A stretch of 22,070 nt of DNA from Chara braunii (GCA_003427395.1 BFEA01000002.1:8929521-8951590); one strand, 5' to 3'; counted from the stretch's first letter, positions 8,194 to 19,300 are shown. The notes: generated by a model from the letters alone, not told the origin. A program made the numbers and translations.

Positions 8194-8489
8194 TGTGCCC
8201 CTGGCAACTCAGTGCCTCCACACGTTGTAATCTAAACCAAGTTTTACCCATGCGGGTGTTCCTTGGTCGCCCTGACCCGTAGACCGGCCTACCTTCTTCT
8301 TCCCGGTCCCCTTAGCCTTTTCTTTGATAGGCGCCACGACTCCCGCATCCGAAGTCTCATTAGCCCCATCATGCTCTGTCTCTTCCCCAAGGTCTGAGAA
8401 GTCATCAATTCCAGTCGTCTGACCATCATGAACATTAGTTGACCTTTCTTCTTCCAGTCTCGGGGAAGTCTCTTCTTCCTACCATCTCC
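8194..8489 (-). pseudogene. Ty3 gag: capsid-to-nucleocapsid linker, frame-broken
   Basis: This lies between the capsid frame stop near 8490 and the zinc knuckle. It is mixed sequence with stops in all minus-strand frames; short basic and acidic patches are visible but no motif. Position indicates the low-complexity linker of gag. I see no other gene in it. Confidence 0.45.
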
Positions 8490-9020
8490 CTAACTCTGAT
8501 GCGCGGACCCAAGCTTTGCCTCTATATCCAACGCTTTCTTGCTAAAAGAGGTGAAGTTATGTTGGTCAACATAGGCCTCATCCACCAGCTTAGTCTTAAC
8601 CTCTGCAGGCAGACATCTCAGGTAATCTGTGAGGAGTACCTGCTGGTCGTAGCGCACACCAGGTACCACAAGCAGACGTTCTACGGTGTCTGTGAGTTCG
8701 CAAACATTCTTGTACCTTTTGGCACAAAGATTGTCGATCGCGTCGGCGGCCTTTTGAGCCCCTTGAGGGTCATGCCACCTATTATACACAGTCCGTACAA
8801 AGTCTTCCAATCGCTCGGCCTGAGCCCAGGCATCGAAATTTGACCGTAGCCCTGTTGCTGCACTAACCCATTCAACCAACGCGTTGCCGATCCCTCTAAA
8901 AAGGAAGCAACACTTCCTGCTCTGGCCTGGTGAGCTTGTGCCTCACATAGGTAGGCACAGTCCTCACCCAGGTATCCAAGTCCTCATCCTTCTTCGTGTC
9001 GCCAGAGAAGGACTTAGGAC
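8490..9020 (-). pseudogene. Ty3 gag: capsid domain
   Basis: The capsid protein forms the virus-like particle. The first part is in one frame (FSGDTKKDEDLDTWVRTV, then VRHKLTRPEQEV), then one base is gained near 8890-8900 and the frame continues ASFLEGSATRWLNGLVQQQ. A second shift near 8840 leads to NFDAWAQAERLEDFVRT, then YNRWHDPQGAQKAADAID, LCAKRYKNVCEL, VERLLVVPGVRY and LLTDYLRCLPAEVK. The pattern of a W-rich helix followed by LxxxxR..D.Y...L fits the Retrotrans_gag family of Ty3 elements. It ends in a TAG or other stop at 8490. Confidence 0.85.
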
Positions 9021-9402
9021 TCAGCAAGGGTATCTTGGGCATCCACTGCATAGGCTGAATCTGCCCAGGTGATTGCTGCAGTGGCTGCATAGCCACTAAG
9101 ACAGGCTGCTGCACGCTAACCTGGGCCTGTCCTGACGATGGGACTGTAGTTACCACCATCGTGGATGGTACAGTAGAAGCTCTAAGGACCGAACCACTAA
9201 CTACTGGTTGTCCGCCTGAGAGAGTCATGCCATACATAGGCAAGAAGGTTTGCCCTATCGGCGACGACGCCACAGATGGACCTGCAACCGTAGGGGGGAA
9301 CTAAAGAGAACTAGGGCTGCCTCATGACTGGACGAGCTCCCTGAAGTGCAGCCAGAATTCATTTCTGGCCTGCCACTAGTTCAGCCAACAGTTCCTGTTG
9401 AA
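9021..9402 (-). pseudogene. Ty3 gag: Q/P/S-rich spacer
   Basis: An open stretch from about 9273 (SSPIGQTFLPMYGMTLSGG) is rich in Q, P, S and V up to MQWMPKIPLLSPK, where the capsid begins. Between 9280 and 9402 the frame contains stops. The composition is that of a disordered linker. It shares its frame with the gag N-terminus. Confidence 0.6.
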
Positions 9403-9936
9403 CTACCTGCGTTTCTGCCACACAAAGTAATTTAATGTATCATCATTTAGTTTTTCTAGTCCTCTTAGCTCCTGCAACCTTGTGCCCAATCTGATTTTTC
9501 TCAATCTAGCCCTTTCTGTTCTCTCTTCTACTTCTCTCAGTTGCTGCTGGAACTCATCATGAAGAGCTTCCGCTTGGAGGATCTCATAATCCTCCGGAGT
9601 GAGCGGTGACTGCTGGCTGACTTACACGCAAACAATCTGACTTATGGAGCCTTGAGTACTCTGACTGATTCCTAAGGAAGAGGCCAATGAAGAGGCCTGT
9701 GACATGGTAGAGGAGGTACCCATGGTCACACCTGTGCTAGCTATGCTCCTAGCCCTGACGCTGGCCTCAACGTCCCTTGTCCTCCGCAATACCGCCCTCT
9801 CCCTAGCTTCTGTCTGCAGCCTCCTTTCCTCTCCTGGACCTATCTCTAGGAAGGTCAAAGGTCGACTTAGAGCAGTTCTGCGAGTAACCCTAAGATCTTC
9901 CACTAACTCCTCCTCACTACTAACAACTTCACTCAT
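9403..9936 (-). pseudogene. Ty3 gag: N-terminus with coiled coil
   Basis: The likely gag start is the ATG at 9934-9936 (MSEVVSSEEELVEDL). The frame is open for 104 codons to a TAA at 9622, then in the same frame continues with a clearly charged helix: TPEDYEILQAEALHDEF, QQQLREVEERTERARL and RLQELRGLEKL, to a TAG at 9403-9405. The heptad-like spacing suggests a coiled coil that could mediate Gag self-association. Known gag N-termini vary greatly, so only position and helix character support the call. Confidence 0.65.
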
Positions 9937-10246
9937 GAGCTACAGTGGACTGTGATCTAAACTAGAATCCACACTGAATCCTACCTTAGCCTGACACCCA
10001 ACCGAGTAAGAATAATTAATGAATCTCGGTCAACCTGGAGAAAACAGTCAAGCGGTAACCAATAACTAGTGTCAGATCCTATAGGCAACACTATTTCTAT
10101 TTTTAGATTATTCTAAAACAGTTTGCATGCAGCATAGGATAAACTAGACTATGTGCAGCTGTTTGTTAGTTGTTAGTTAAGTCCGTAACAACTAAATAAT
10201 CCAAAATAAAAACAATCTACCTGCTGAGATGCATGCTGGATGGCAG
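9937..10246 (-). other. Ty3 5' untranslated leader
   Basis: About 310 bp lie between the gag start and the primer-binding site. It is A/T-rich with repeated GTTAGT/AACTAA words near 10163-10195. I see no gene. The packaging signal would be expected here but cannot be located by eye. Confidence 0.6.
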
Positions 10247-10264
10247 TTTGTCTAATTAGTGCCA
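10247..10264 (-). promoter_or_regulatory. Probable primer-binding site of the Ty3 element
   Basis: On the minus strand TGGCACTAATTAGA starts one base after the 5' LTR end (plus strand: CCA at 10262-10264, one C, then TGCGA). TGG pairs with the CCA end of a tRNA, as in most LTR elements. I could not match the rest to a specific tRNA, so this rests on position and the first three bases. Confidence 0.45.
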
Positions 10265-10265
10265 C

Positions 10266-10837
10266 TGCGAACAGTTACCGGAATCCCCCTCTCTTCCCTG
10301 ACTTACTCCCACGTCTTCCCTCTTGTACACCTGAAGACCACCCCTCCGCCTCACTGTACAACCAAGCCCTCAGCCAGCTATGGAGGCTGGGCTATGGCGC
10401 TGCCCTCAGCAGTGCCCCGCTTCCACACGCGACCGCACGTGCGCAGCACCTTGCTCCAGCGCTAGCAGCCAGCACGTGAGCAAAAGCTCCAGCAGCGCTG
10501 CCGCCAGCCAGCAAGTGCGCGAATGCGAATCCAGGCAGCGAGCTCTTTCCTATACGGAAAGAGACTGCCTGCCTTCGCAGCCTGGCTGGACTGGGCCTGG
10601 GCCCAGAAGCTTCCGGTAGGCCCCAGGATGCTGCGCCTCTGTTGCAGCTACTGGGCCTGATTCGGTTGGGCCTCCCAACTGTCTGTGTATGAGCCTGTGA
10701 TTCTCGTCCAGGGCCTGCATCATTTTGGAAAGGCCTGGAAGGCGGTGGAATGCCTCGCTGCTCGGCTTGTGTTTTCCCTCAACCAACTGGCGCGACGAAA
10801 CTGCTTGGACCCCAAATACGATATTGACAGCTTAGGG
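10266..10837 (-). repeat. 5' LTR of the Ty3 element, inner part
   Basis: Close homology with the left LTR runs from about 10286 to 10837. The start TGCGA at 10266 is the exact inverse of TCGCA at 20954-20958. Compared with the left LTR it lacks roughly 300 bp near its inner end, with the junction close to a CT-rich tract. It is cut at 10837 by the LINE; the remaining 91 bp resume at 20868. Confidence 0.8.
10820..10837 (+). repeat. LINE target-site duplication, 5' copy
   Basis: GATATTGACAGCTTAGGG is repeated exactly at 20850-20867. The same 18 bases occur once, uninterrupted, in the left LTR at 4331-4348, where they continue into CCTCTCGTG, the sequence found here only after the LINE. Confidence 0.97.
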
Positions 10838-10998
10838 GCGCTAATTTCCAGCGCTGAAACTCGTGGCTGCGTCAAGGCGAAATTTCCCGCCACACAGGAA
10901 GACACGCCGCGCGCCGCGCGCACACATCATCACTGTATGCCTTTTACGAACTCGAAGCAGGAAGGCGGGAACTTGGAGGAGAAGGGTCACCATACCTT

Positions 10999-11018
10999 GC
11001 CACGCCCGCGGGCGTGGC
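10999..11018. repeat. Perfect 20-bp palindrome in the LINE leader
   Basis: GCCACGCCCGCGGGCGTGGC equals its own reverse complement, centred on CCCGCGGG. It shares that CCGCGG core type with the palindrome at 471-490 but not its outer arms. Confidence 0.92.
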
Positions 11019-11036
11019 TACCTTCATTCCTCTAAA

Positions 11037-11290
11037 GGACGGAAAACGACAAAGGGAGAAGGGGGAGGAAAAGAAAGGAAGGAACGTACAAGGGAAGAAG
11101 AAGACAACAAGAGAAAGGAGGAGCAGCTAAGTTCCGGAAAGAACAATAGCGACGGGAGAGAGAAAGGGAAAAGGGGGAAAGGCGAGGGAGGCAACAGGTT
11201 GCGTGGGAAGAAAAGGGAGAAAGAATAACCCAAGATTAGGAAAAGACAGAGAGGTGAAGAAAGGGAGGGGAGGAGAAACGGAAAGCCTCA
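11037..11290 (+). repeat. Purine-rich (GA) tract in the LINE leader
   Basis: About 250 bp are composed almost wholly of A and G, with G runs near 11167, 11176, 11187 and 11206. It is a low-complexity strand-asymmetric tract; quadruplex or triplex potential is possible but not shown. Confidence 0.8.
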
Positions 11291-12055
11291 CCTTCAGAGG
11301 AGAACTCCCTGCAGAATCCGGACAGGCAAGCCATCATTACAAGAGGACGAAGGGAGAGACACAGTGATAGCGTTTACCCCAGCATGCAGCCGTAAGGTGC
11401 GAAAAGTACCACTCTCCTCGCAAGGTAAGTTCGGAAAATCTTCATACACACCTCGTAACACGGAGGGCACAAGCAAAACGTCGCGAGGACAAGAGAAGAG
11501 ACAAGCAAGGAGCGAGAGAGGAAGACTCCTTCCGACATACAAAAAAAGGAGAAAACGTCCTACTCGTCGCGGATTCATAGAAATTGTTTGAGACAGACAA
11601 CACAGACGGCGATCCCGCGCATCGACCGGCAGTTCATCTGATAACCCATTCATCCACGCCACTACCCAAGAATCCGTAGCCCTAACACTGACAAACACCC
11701 AAATACTTCCCTTTTCACAACGCCCACCCAATCTCTCGCCTCACCCTCAGCTTACACCTAGCCGACTACCCAAAACAATCTCCCTACTCCCCCCCCCCTC
11801 CCAACCTCTCAACCAAAACCAACCAATCCTCCTTCCCTTTCCAACCCGCCTCGCCCCCGCCGAAGCATCCTTAGCCGTTGTGCCTCCTGCCAGGCAGACA
11901 CTCATCGTCGCCTCCCTTCTCACCTACAATCACCACAGTCCAAAACCGCCCAACACAATCCTCTAATCCAATCACAACCTGGGTTCCACCACCTTATTCA
12001 AGTCTCACCCTACCCCGTAGGGCACATCATCCCCTCAGCCCCGATCTGATTCAGG

Positions 12056-13186
12056 ATGGCTTCAACGTACCTCCAAGCAACCAAGAAGGCATTAAAGCAA
12101 CAAGATCAAATGCAAACGGACGCCACCTCAGGCACAAGAGTCCCACCTGCACGCACGACAGCTTCCTCAACCCACGCCTCGCCACAGGGAACACAACGCC
12201 CGACCTCTTCACACAAGCCCCTGGGACAAAGGGCGTTAGAGTTCCTGTTAAGCAAAACGGAGATCAAGGAAGAGATAATCAAAACCAAGGAAACAATCAA
12301 GGAGGCAAACGGCCAGGAGGTAGAAGTTGAAGTGTCGGAGTACCCCGCGCAGGACCTCCAAGCACTGAACGAAGTTTACGAAAAGCATGCAGTGCTTTTT
12401 AACTTCACTAACAAAAACAGGGAGTTGCCACTCAACGAAAAGAGGAAATGGGTAATGGACAAACTCAGGGAAATGGAGAACATACCTTGAACAGAACCGG
12501 AAGTGTCCTATCACAAAAGAGGAAGGTACACAGTTATGATCTTGTGCGTGGACCCGTCTTATGCACAATTCCTCATACCCCTTGGTTCGCTGAAATGCAA
12601 GGGCTCGGTAGTTACAATCCAGAAATGGAAACCACCGAGGGAGCCACAAGCAGAAGCCTCCAAGCACAGACAAACAATGCTCAGAAACCACTTCTGGGTA
12701 CAATTCGACAACCTCTCTGAAGGAATGCACAGCTTCGTTCAGAGAAGGTTGCAGGAGGAATTCCCCAACAATCCGATCATAGACTGGCTACCAGCCAACC
12801 CAGATTTCATGGCTCCTAACCACGATTCGAGGGTGGCTTGCCTCGAAGTATCATCAGGAACAACACCCAAATTCCCGGACACTTGGATATTCAGGAAGAA
12901 TGGACAACGAATAACAGTCTTCATTTCCACAAAGACAAATCCTTTCTGCTTTCGCTGCAGATATAAGGGGCACCTTGGCATGCACTGTCCGCAGATGGGG
13001 GAAAAAGGAAGGAAAATAGTACTCAGACAATCAATGCTGGTGGAATGTGATACCAAGCCCAGGGTATGGTACATCAACAATGTCTATTTCAGGGGCTGGA
13101 TTTTTTACGACAACCTAGCAAATCCCAAGTGGATTTGGGTTCTGCAGGGGGAACCCAAGGTCAAGCCAGATATCTACCCCCCCTAA
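12056..13186 (+). pseudogene. LINE ORF1, N-terminal part with CCHC zinc knuckle
   Basis: ORF1 proteins bind element RNA and chaperone reverse transcription. The ATG at 12056 has A at -3 and G at +4. The frame is open for 144 codons to a TGA (12488-12490), then continues in the same frame to a TAA (13184-13186), 377 codons in all. The N-terminus is T/S/Q-rich; after the stop comes an RRM-like or DUF4283-like region (YTVMILCVDPSYAQFLIPL, then NHFWVQFDNLSEGM). The knuckle CFRCRYKGHLGMHC (residues 298-311, 12947-12988) is a CX2CX4HX4C motif. This arrangement is typical of plant LINE ORF1. The TGA is probably a mutation because homology-like composition continues straight through it. Confidence 0.85.
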
Positions 13187-14200
13187 GACAGCAGATGGAG
13201 GTCTGTGGGAGCCAAGCGAATGGAGGACAAGAACACTGGCTTTCGGGAAGAACAGGTTATCAACGAAGCAGCAATGCTAGATGAAAAACAAAGATTGGAA
13301 TCAATGAGGGAAATGCATGAAATCGGAAGCAATGCAGAGAAGGCCTACCTGGAAAACCGAAGGGCCAGAACAGTCAGAGAAGAGCAGAACGAGTCAGCAT
13401 GCTCGACACCCAAATCAGCAGCTTCCCAGTCCCATGTAGAAAACAGCCTCTGTATCGAAGGTTCCCTAAAACGCAAGCAAGGAGAATCAGAAGGGGAAGC
13501 AGAAGCAAGCCTGCCGGGGAAAAAGAAACAACAAGCAATAGGTCTGGCAAGTGCCCTATCGGCAGACGTGGAAATGGATGGGAATGAACACACCAAGCAA
13601 GAGAACACAGAAATGGGAAGAGGAAAGACCACGCAAGCTGTCAAATCAGCATCAATGAGGGAAAACCATCTGCCGCAGGACAGAGCAACAGACCCGGAGG
13701 GACAGGAGGAGACCATGGACTTCACTCCTCTCACAGGAAGGGGAAAGAAAAGAGACAAAGCAGAGTCTAGCACATCCCAGTCCTCCAAGGAAGAGGACGA
13801 GAACCAGTCTGAGAAGGAAGAGGAAGAATCGGACGGTGAGTTCGAGGACGAGAACACAGAAATGAATGATGAGGATGAGGATTCCCTTGAGTACGTGCAG
13901 CAATATGTCAAGTCCCTTGAGAGAGCAAGAACAGTGGAATTTGAAGTGAGACTGGCCCACCACAAGCATCTCAGAAACCTCAGAGCTGTGACTACAATGG
14001 CCAGCGAAATAAGCACAGAGAACAGGTTTGAAGCGCTAGAAAAAGAAGGGGAACTGAATGAATTCTACGCAGCGCAATACAGCCTGAAAACAAAGGTTGA
14101 AAAGGACAAGATCAAGGTGGACCTTAACAGTTATGCACAACACTTTGCATGGCCCAAAACATATGAAGAAAAAGACACAGCAAAAAAGAACAAAAGGCAG
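13187..14200 (+). pseudogene. LINE ORF1, acidic middle region
   Basis: This continues the ORF1 frame after the TAA, with an internal ATG at 13205. It is highly charged and disordered-looking: an E/R/K-rich start (DEKQRLESMREMHEIG), a Q/K-rich patch with LPGKKKQQ (nuclear-localisation-like), then a strongly acidic run (EEDENQSEKEEEESDGEFED, about 13789-13850). Toward the end are SLEYVQQYVKSLERA and STENRFEALEKEGE; an NRFEALE word is common in plant LINE ORF1 proteins. The frame formally stays open to 14407, but the real peptide appears to leave it near 14200, where the neighbouring frame takes over with a coiled coil. It could be a separate ORF starting at 13205, but same-frame continuity favours one long ORF1. 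Confidence 0.7.
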
Positions 14201-14900
14201 AGGAACACAGCAGGGAACAGAACATCACACGGATCAGACCACGGAGATCGCAGAAACGGTGGAGGATCTCAGCAGACAGGTGGCCATCCTAGAGGCACAG
14301 GTCAATGCCTTACGGGACCAAAACAGGGAATTGGGCGAGGACTGCCTAAATCTCAAAGACATAGCCTTAGGGTACAACAAGGAAATAGAGGCAGCGGCCA
14401 GACTTGACGCGCGGGCCAATCCTAAACAGTGCACTGTCATACCGTACAGATGGAACAGTACCCTTGAGATCTGGGAAATCGCAAGCCACAAATCTATGGC
14501 CTTGTTGTCAGGCTCAGACCAAGACTGCACACAACAGTATTTGAAAAGGGTCATCTCCAATGCAGTCCCTGCAACGGCCCATACCCTGGGTACAAAAGAG
14601 GAAGCGCACGAGGCATGGAAGGAGCAAGAAGGAAGTCCGCAAAGCGCGGATCTTAGACCCCTCATTTTTTAGCTTAGGGAAGGGGCAGAGCTCAAAGATA
14701 ACCTGTGCTGGATACCGTGGCAGGTAGTGGAAGCAATTCCTTACGGCCTCCTGGGAGGGAACGTTGCAGCAGAAAGAGCAGCCTTCAGTGCCTCATTAGT
14801 TTCAGCATACGGCATCTTCCAGATGTCACCCAGAAGACTTGGGGGGAAACTAATGGGACCTATTTCAACCGGAAGAGACATCGGCCCTAGCGGATCCTAG
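14200..14900 (+). pseudogene. LINE ORF1, coiled-coil C-terminal part in the +1 frame
   Basis: From about 14200 the +1 frame gives a regular heptad helix (EIAETVEDLSRQVAILEAQV, then NALRDQNRELGEDC). It continues past CTVIPYRWNSTLEIWEI to a TAG (14670-14672), then stays open with protein-like sequence (DNLCWIPWQVVEAIPYG, RAAFSASLVSAYGIFQM) to a TAG at 14898-14900. Coiled coils are common in L1 ORF1 proteins and drive trimerisation; here the coil follows the zinc knuckle, whereas in vertebrate L1 it precedes the RNA-binding domain. The frame break is most likely an indel. The ORF would end 49 bp before ORF2. Confidence 0.65.
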
Positions 14901-14949
14901 AGCATCTGAGCACCAGCAGTAAGTCTGTGGAACCAAACACACGTCAACA

Positions 14950-16365
14950 ATGGGGGAGCCTATCACAGGCCGGCAGGCACCCCCCAACCACAGAAAGTTT
15001 AGCCTCCGCAAACGAGAACCCAACCTAAGGATCATCTCGTGGAACATAAACGGCATGTCCTCGCACCTCAGCAATCCAAGTAAATGGGACAGTATAGCGA
15101 AGGCTACAGGCTGGTACGGTAAGTGGCCCCCAGACATTTTGTGCCTCCAAGAAACGCATTTGACTCAATCACAGAAACACCAGCGAACACAGAATCAGAT
15201 AATAAAAAAACTCAGATGGATGAAGGAGGCGATCTGGGCCCCATCTCAAGCACCTCACTCAGCCGGGGTAGTCATCCTTTTGCACGCAAACGCCAAGGCG
15301 GCCAGCAAAATCTCCCTACAAGAGATGGAAGTGGACACTGTGGGAGGAAGATGGGTGAGTCTAAAGTTCCTTTTTCTTGAGGAGCAATTCCAAATTCTTT
15401 CCATCTACTGCCCCAATACACTGCCTCAAAGAAGGGACCTCATTGAGCAGCTATCTCCCAAATGCGATCCGCACAGACACCTTCTGCTCACAGGCGATTG
15501 GAATGCCACTCTTGACTCATCAATGGACTGCTTCTCGGGGAACAACTCCCCAGCGGAGAGCAGCACATGGAGCAAAGCACTCCCCATTCATGATATAATG
15601 ACTGAAAAGAACCTGCTCGATCCATTCAGAGTAAGGCACCCGAACAGCAAGGAATTCACCTACCTAAAAGGGAATAGAAGTCAACACATATCCGCCTCCA
15701 GAATAGACTATTTCCTAATATCAGAATCACTTCGAGGCTCAGTACACAACACATCAATAGAAGGTCTGCCACACTACTCCGGCCTAGATCACAAGCCAAT
15801 CACGCTCAGCCTCCATATTGGAAATAACTCAAACAGAGGAAAAAGTTTTTTCAAAATCAACAACTCGATCCTCAACACCCGGGAAGTCAAAGAGGCTGTG
15901 CTTACAACTTCCATAAATCATGACCGCACCAACCGGGAGTTCCCAGACTTGGTCACCGCACTATCCCAAGCCGCAGCAAAAGCTTCACGAATATTAGCCA
16001 GTAAAAGGAAAGTCAGGGAGAAAGAGCTTCAACAGACCTTAAAACTTGTCGAGAGCATCCTCAGTGCCCACCCAGGCGATTCCCTATATGAGAGAGCGTG
16101 GGAACGTGCCAGACAGGAACTAATGGAATGGGAAGAGTGGAGGAACAAAGGCCTGAGAATGAGGGCAAGGGTGAGAGAATGGGAAGAGGGGGGAAAAATG
16201 ACCAAATTCTTCTTTCAGAAAATCAAGTCAAATGCCAACAATGCAAGCATAGACCAACTGCAAACAGATCACGGCCTCTCATTAGACCCAGAGCGAATGC
16301 TAGCAACAGCAGCTACCTTCTTCGAGAACCTGTACACATCAAAGGAGAAAGACTACACGCAATAG
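14950..16365 (+). pseudogene. LINE ORF2: AP-type endonuclease part
   Basis: The endonuclease nicks target DNA to prime reverse transcription. The ATG at 14950 has A at -3 and G at +4. Motifs of the exonuclease-endonuclease-phosphatase fold are present: WNINGM (N32 or N34), LQETH (E68), IYCPN (Y153), TGDWNATL (D183, N185), SRIDYFLIS (D253) and GLDHKPI (D280, H281). All expected catalytic positions are kept, although the usual S before DH is L. A connecting helical region rich in R, E and W follows (about residues 340-450). The frame stops at a TAG (16363-16365), where CAG would restore a glutamine codon, and then continues without shift into the RT part. Confidence 0.93.
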
Positions 16366-19300
16366 GAAACAACGCTGGCCAGAAACAAATTTCTAGCATA
16401 CCTGGATAAGACTATCACAACTGAACAGGCCGTAGCTCTAGACGCCCCAATCTCAGAACAAGAGTTGTTCCAAGCCCTCCAGTCCATGAAGCCCAACAAA
16501 ACCCCCAGCATCGATGGGCTCTCAAAGGAATTTTGGATAGCGTACTGGCCAATACTAGGTGCATAATACGTCCAATTCCTAGAGGAAGCCTGGGAGAGAG
16601 GCTCTCTGGGGGAACAACTAAGCACAGGAGTGGTCTCCCTCCTATACAAGAAAGGGGACCCCACAAACATAAGAAACTACCGACCAATATCCTTACTCAC
16701 AGTAGCATACAAAATCCTAGTAAAATTACTAGCCAACAGAATAAGAACAATAACCAGGAACTGTTTCGATCTAGACCGAACCCGCTTCATACCAGGGAGA
16801 TTCATTTTGTACAATGTAATGACCCTTACAGAATCGGTAAGATATATACAAGACAGGAGAATGAACGCAGCCATCCTATTCTTCGACTTTGAGAAAGCCT
16901 ACGATCAGGTGAATTGGAATTTCCTACAACAGAGCATGGAAAAAATGGGGGTAGGCCCCAACTTTAGAAAATGGGTCAGGATCCTCTATTCACAAGCCCA
17001 TGGGAGGGTCCAAGTCAACGGACACATATCACAGCCCTACCAAATGTCACGATCAGTACGCCAAGGAGACCCCTTAGCAGCCCCGATCTTCCTGTTCATA
17101 ATGGAGGCCATCGCATCATTTCTGCGAAAGGACCCCTCAATAGAAAGACTCTTGGAGGACAACCAACAGACACCCTACGTCCCTACCACAATCCTCTTTG
17201 TGGACGATCTGACAGTCCTAATAAGGGCGCCTGATTCCTCTTTCGAAGCACTGACAAGGGCAATGCAGGCATTCCAAATCGCCTCCGAAATGAAAATCAA
17301 TTGGGCCAAGACAGTAGGATGGTGGCTGACAGATCCACAGGTCAACACCCCGAGTAACACCCCCGAAGGAATGGCCTGGACTAAGGGCAACGAACCATTG
17401 AGATTCTTAGGAATTCAAGTATCCAAAACCGGACCCGACCACTCAATGACCCCAACAATCACGAGTAAAATGATATCTAAATTGAACTGTTGGTCCAGAG
17501 TTTACACCTCAGTCTTTGGGAGAGCCCTAATACTAAACGCCTCCATCTTTTTAATGTTATGGTATCCCTCAACCATCTGGACTCCAACTCAACAGGTGAA
17601 ATCACAATTGAGGAGGAAGGCTGCAGCGTATCTGTGGACTGGGGACCCGGCTAAAACGAATTTCATCTCCAAGGTAGCATGGAAATACGTCACTCAGACG
17701 AAAACCCAGGGAGGTCTCGGGGTGCTCGACCCAGAGATCCAAATAAAAGCGTTGCAGACTAAATGGATCTTAAAAATCCTAACAAACAGCAACCTGCCAT
17801 GGATCGAGCTGGGGCTGTGTAGAATCAACCAGATCCCTAAGATTCAACCCCCCCATAATATGCGAGGCCTATTCTGGATAATGTCCAAATCCTGGACCAT
17901 GGATACCACTAAAAGGAACCTAGAAGCAGATGAGCCGGAGGAAAGGCAATCCGGGCATTTTTGGAGAAACCTCTTGATAACATGGAGAGAAATATTCCCG
18001 GCAAAGGTAAGAGAGCCTAAGTCCAAAGAAGAAGTGCTCCGCCAACCCATCTTCTGCAACCAATGGATCCTAGGACCGCAAGGCAAACCATGGACACTGA
18101 CAGCAGCAGATGGCAAGTGGATNCCATGGGTAGAGAAGGGAATTTGGCAAATCAAACACCTCTGGTCGAGCTCAGAAGGAAGATGGAAAACNGTNGGAGA
18201 ACTCAGACAAACGTTGAAGGGATGCCACAATCTACAGAGTAACCTCAATAACCTACTCATCTCCATCCCAGACAATTGGCTAACCCTCCTCAAAACCCCC
18301 TCAAAATGGTCTCCGGGAGACTGGCTCACAAACACAAAGGACGTCACACCGAGGACGGCCTACCTACTACGCACAAGGGAGGGACCCGGGAACAACTGGC
18401 TTATNTGCGACATGTNTGAAATCNAATGTCCTGGAAGCACAACAAGTCTGNTTAGTAAAAACATGGCAGGAGANATAGCCCTCCCAATGAGCCTAGCTAG
18501 GAAAGTAAGAGTCGTTGAAAANGATAAACNCACAATCTATAGCCCCACAACAGACCTACAGGATCTAGAATTCGATCCAGCGGAATGGGCATGNAAANGG
18601 AGATTAGGAAGCCTCTCAATAGAGAAGAGAACAAACATCTTAGACTACACCACTAAACTAGGGTACAGACTNAGAATGAGAGCCCAACCAATAACACAAA
18701 TCATTAGNCAAAGATGGGAAACACATCTTAATATACCACTGAGTGAAACACANGTCAGATCATGGAATAAACTCTTGGCCATCACCTCTACCAGGATAAG
18801 GAGTTTCCAATGGCAACTGGCCCACCTAGCCCTACCAGTCAACCAATGGCTAAACAAGAGGCGCAGCACGCAGACGAGATCCACCATACAAGAATTATGC
18901 GTCATATGCCAAGAAGGGACAGTAGAGAATGTCACTCATTGCCTCTTAACCTGCCCCAAAGCAAGACAACTTTGGGCTAAAGCAGCCGAGCTATGGCAGT
19001 CAATTACCGGCAAGCCCTTACCAAGCGATCCAGTTACCCTGCTCCTAGGACTTCACACCCCCTCCACGTGGCAAAGCTTCGAATACTCGCTGTACCAAGT
19101 ATTGAGGCTAGCCGCATTATGGGCTATCTGGAAACGCAGATGCCAGGAAACGATAGACAATTCACAAATGCTGAGCCAGGAAGCTTGGGAAGGGTCATTG
19201 CAACTAATTGAAACAGAATACAGAGGACGTTGGAAAAGAACCCTCCAAAAAATCAGACAAAATATAGAAGATAAGGACAAAATCATACAAGTTTTCATCA

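Larger units (their letters stand above)
10838..12055 (+). other. LINE 5' untranslated region
   Basis: It opens with a small hairpin (10838-10842 with 10850-10854), then a GC-rich patch (10900-10925), a perfect 20-bp palindrome (10999-11018), a strongly purine-rich stretch (about 11037-11290), and a C-rich, G-poor stretch from about 11690 to 12050. LINE leaders normally carry an internal promoter, but I cannot point to one. Open frames on both strands here (for example 11294-11731 minus) come from skewed composition and have no motif. Confidence 0.7.

Noticed and set aside
11294-11731. 145-codon minus-strand frame in the LINE leader
   Set aside because: No motif, antisense to the element, and in a composition-skewed region.
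12248-12730. 160-codon minus-strand frame across ORF1
   Set aside because: It overlaps the better supported ORF1 with its zinc knuckle and shows no family motif.
13345-14016. 223-codon minus-strand serine/phenylalanine-rich frame
   Set aside because: It is the antisense shadow of the acidic E/D/K-rich ORF1 region.
14186-14198. A AAA AAG slippery heptamer in the ORF1 frame
   Set aside because: It would give a -1 shift, but the coiled-coil frame is +1 relative to the upstream frame.
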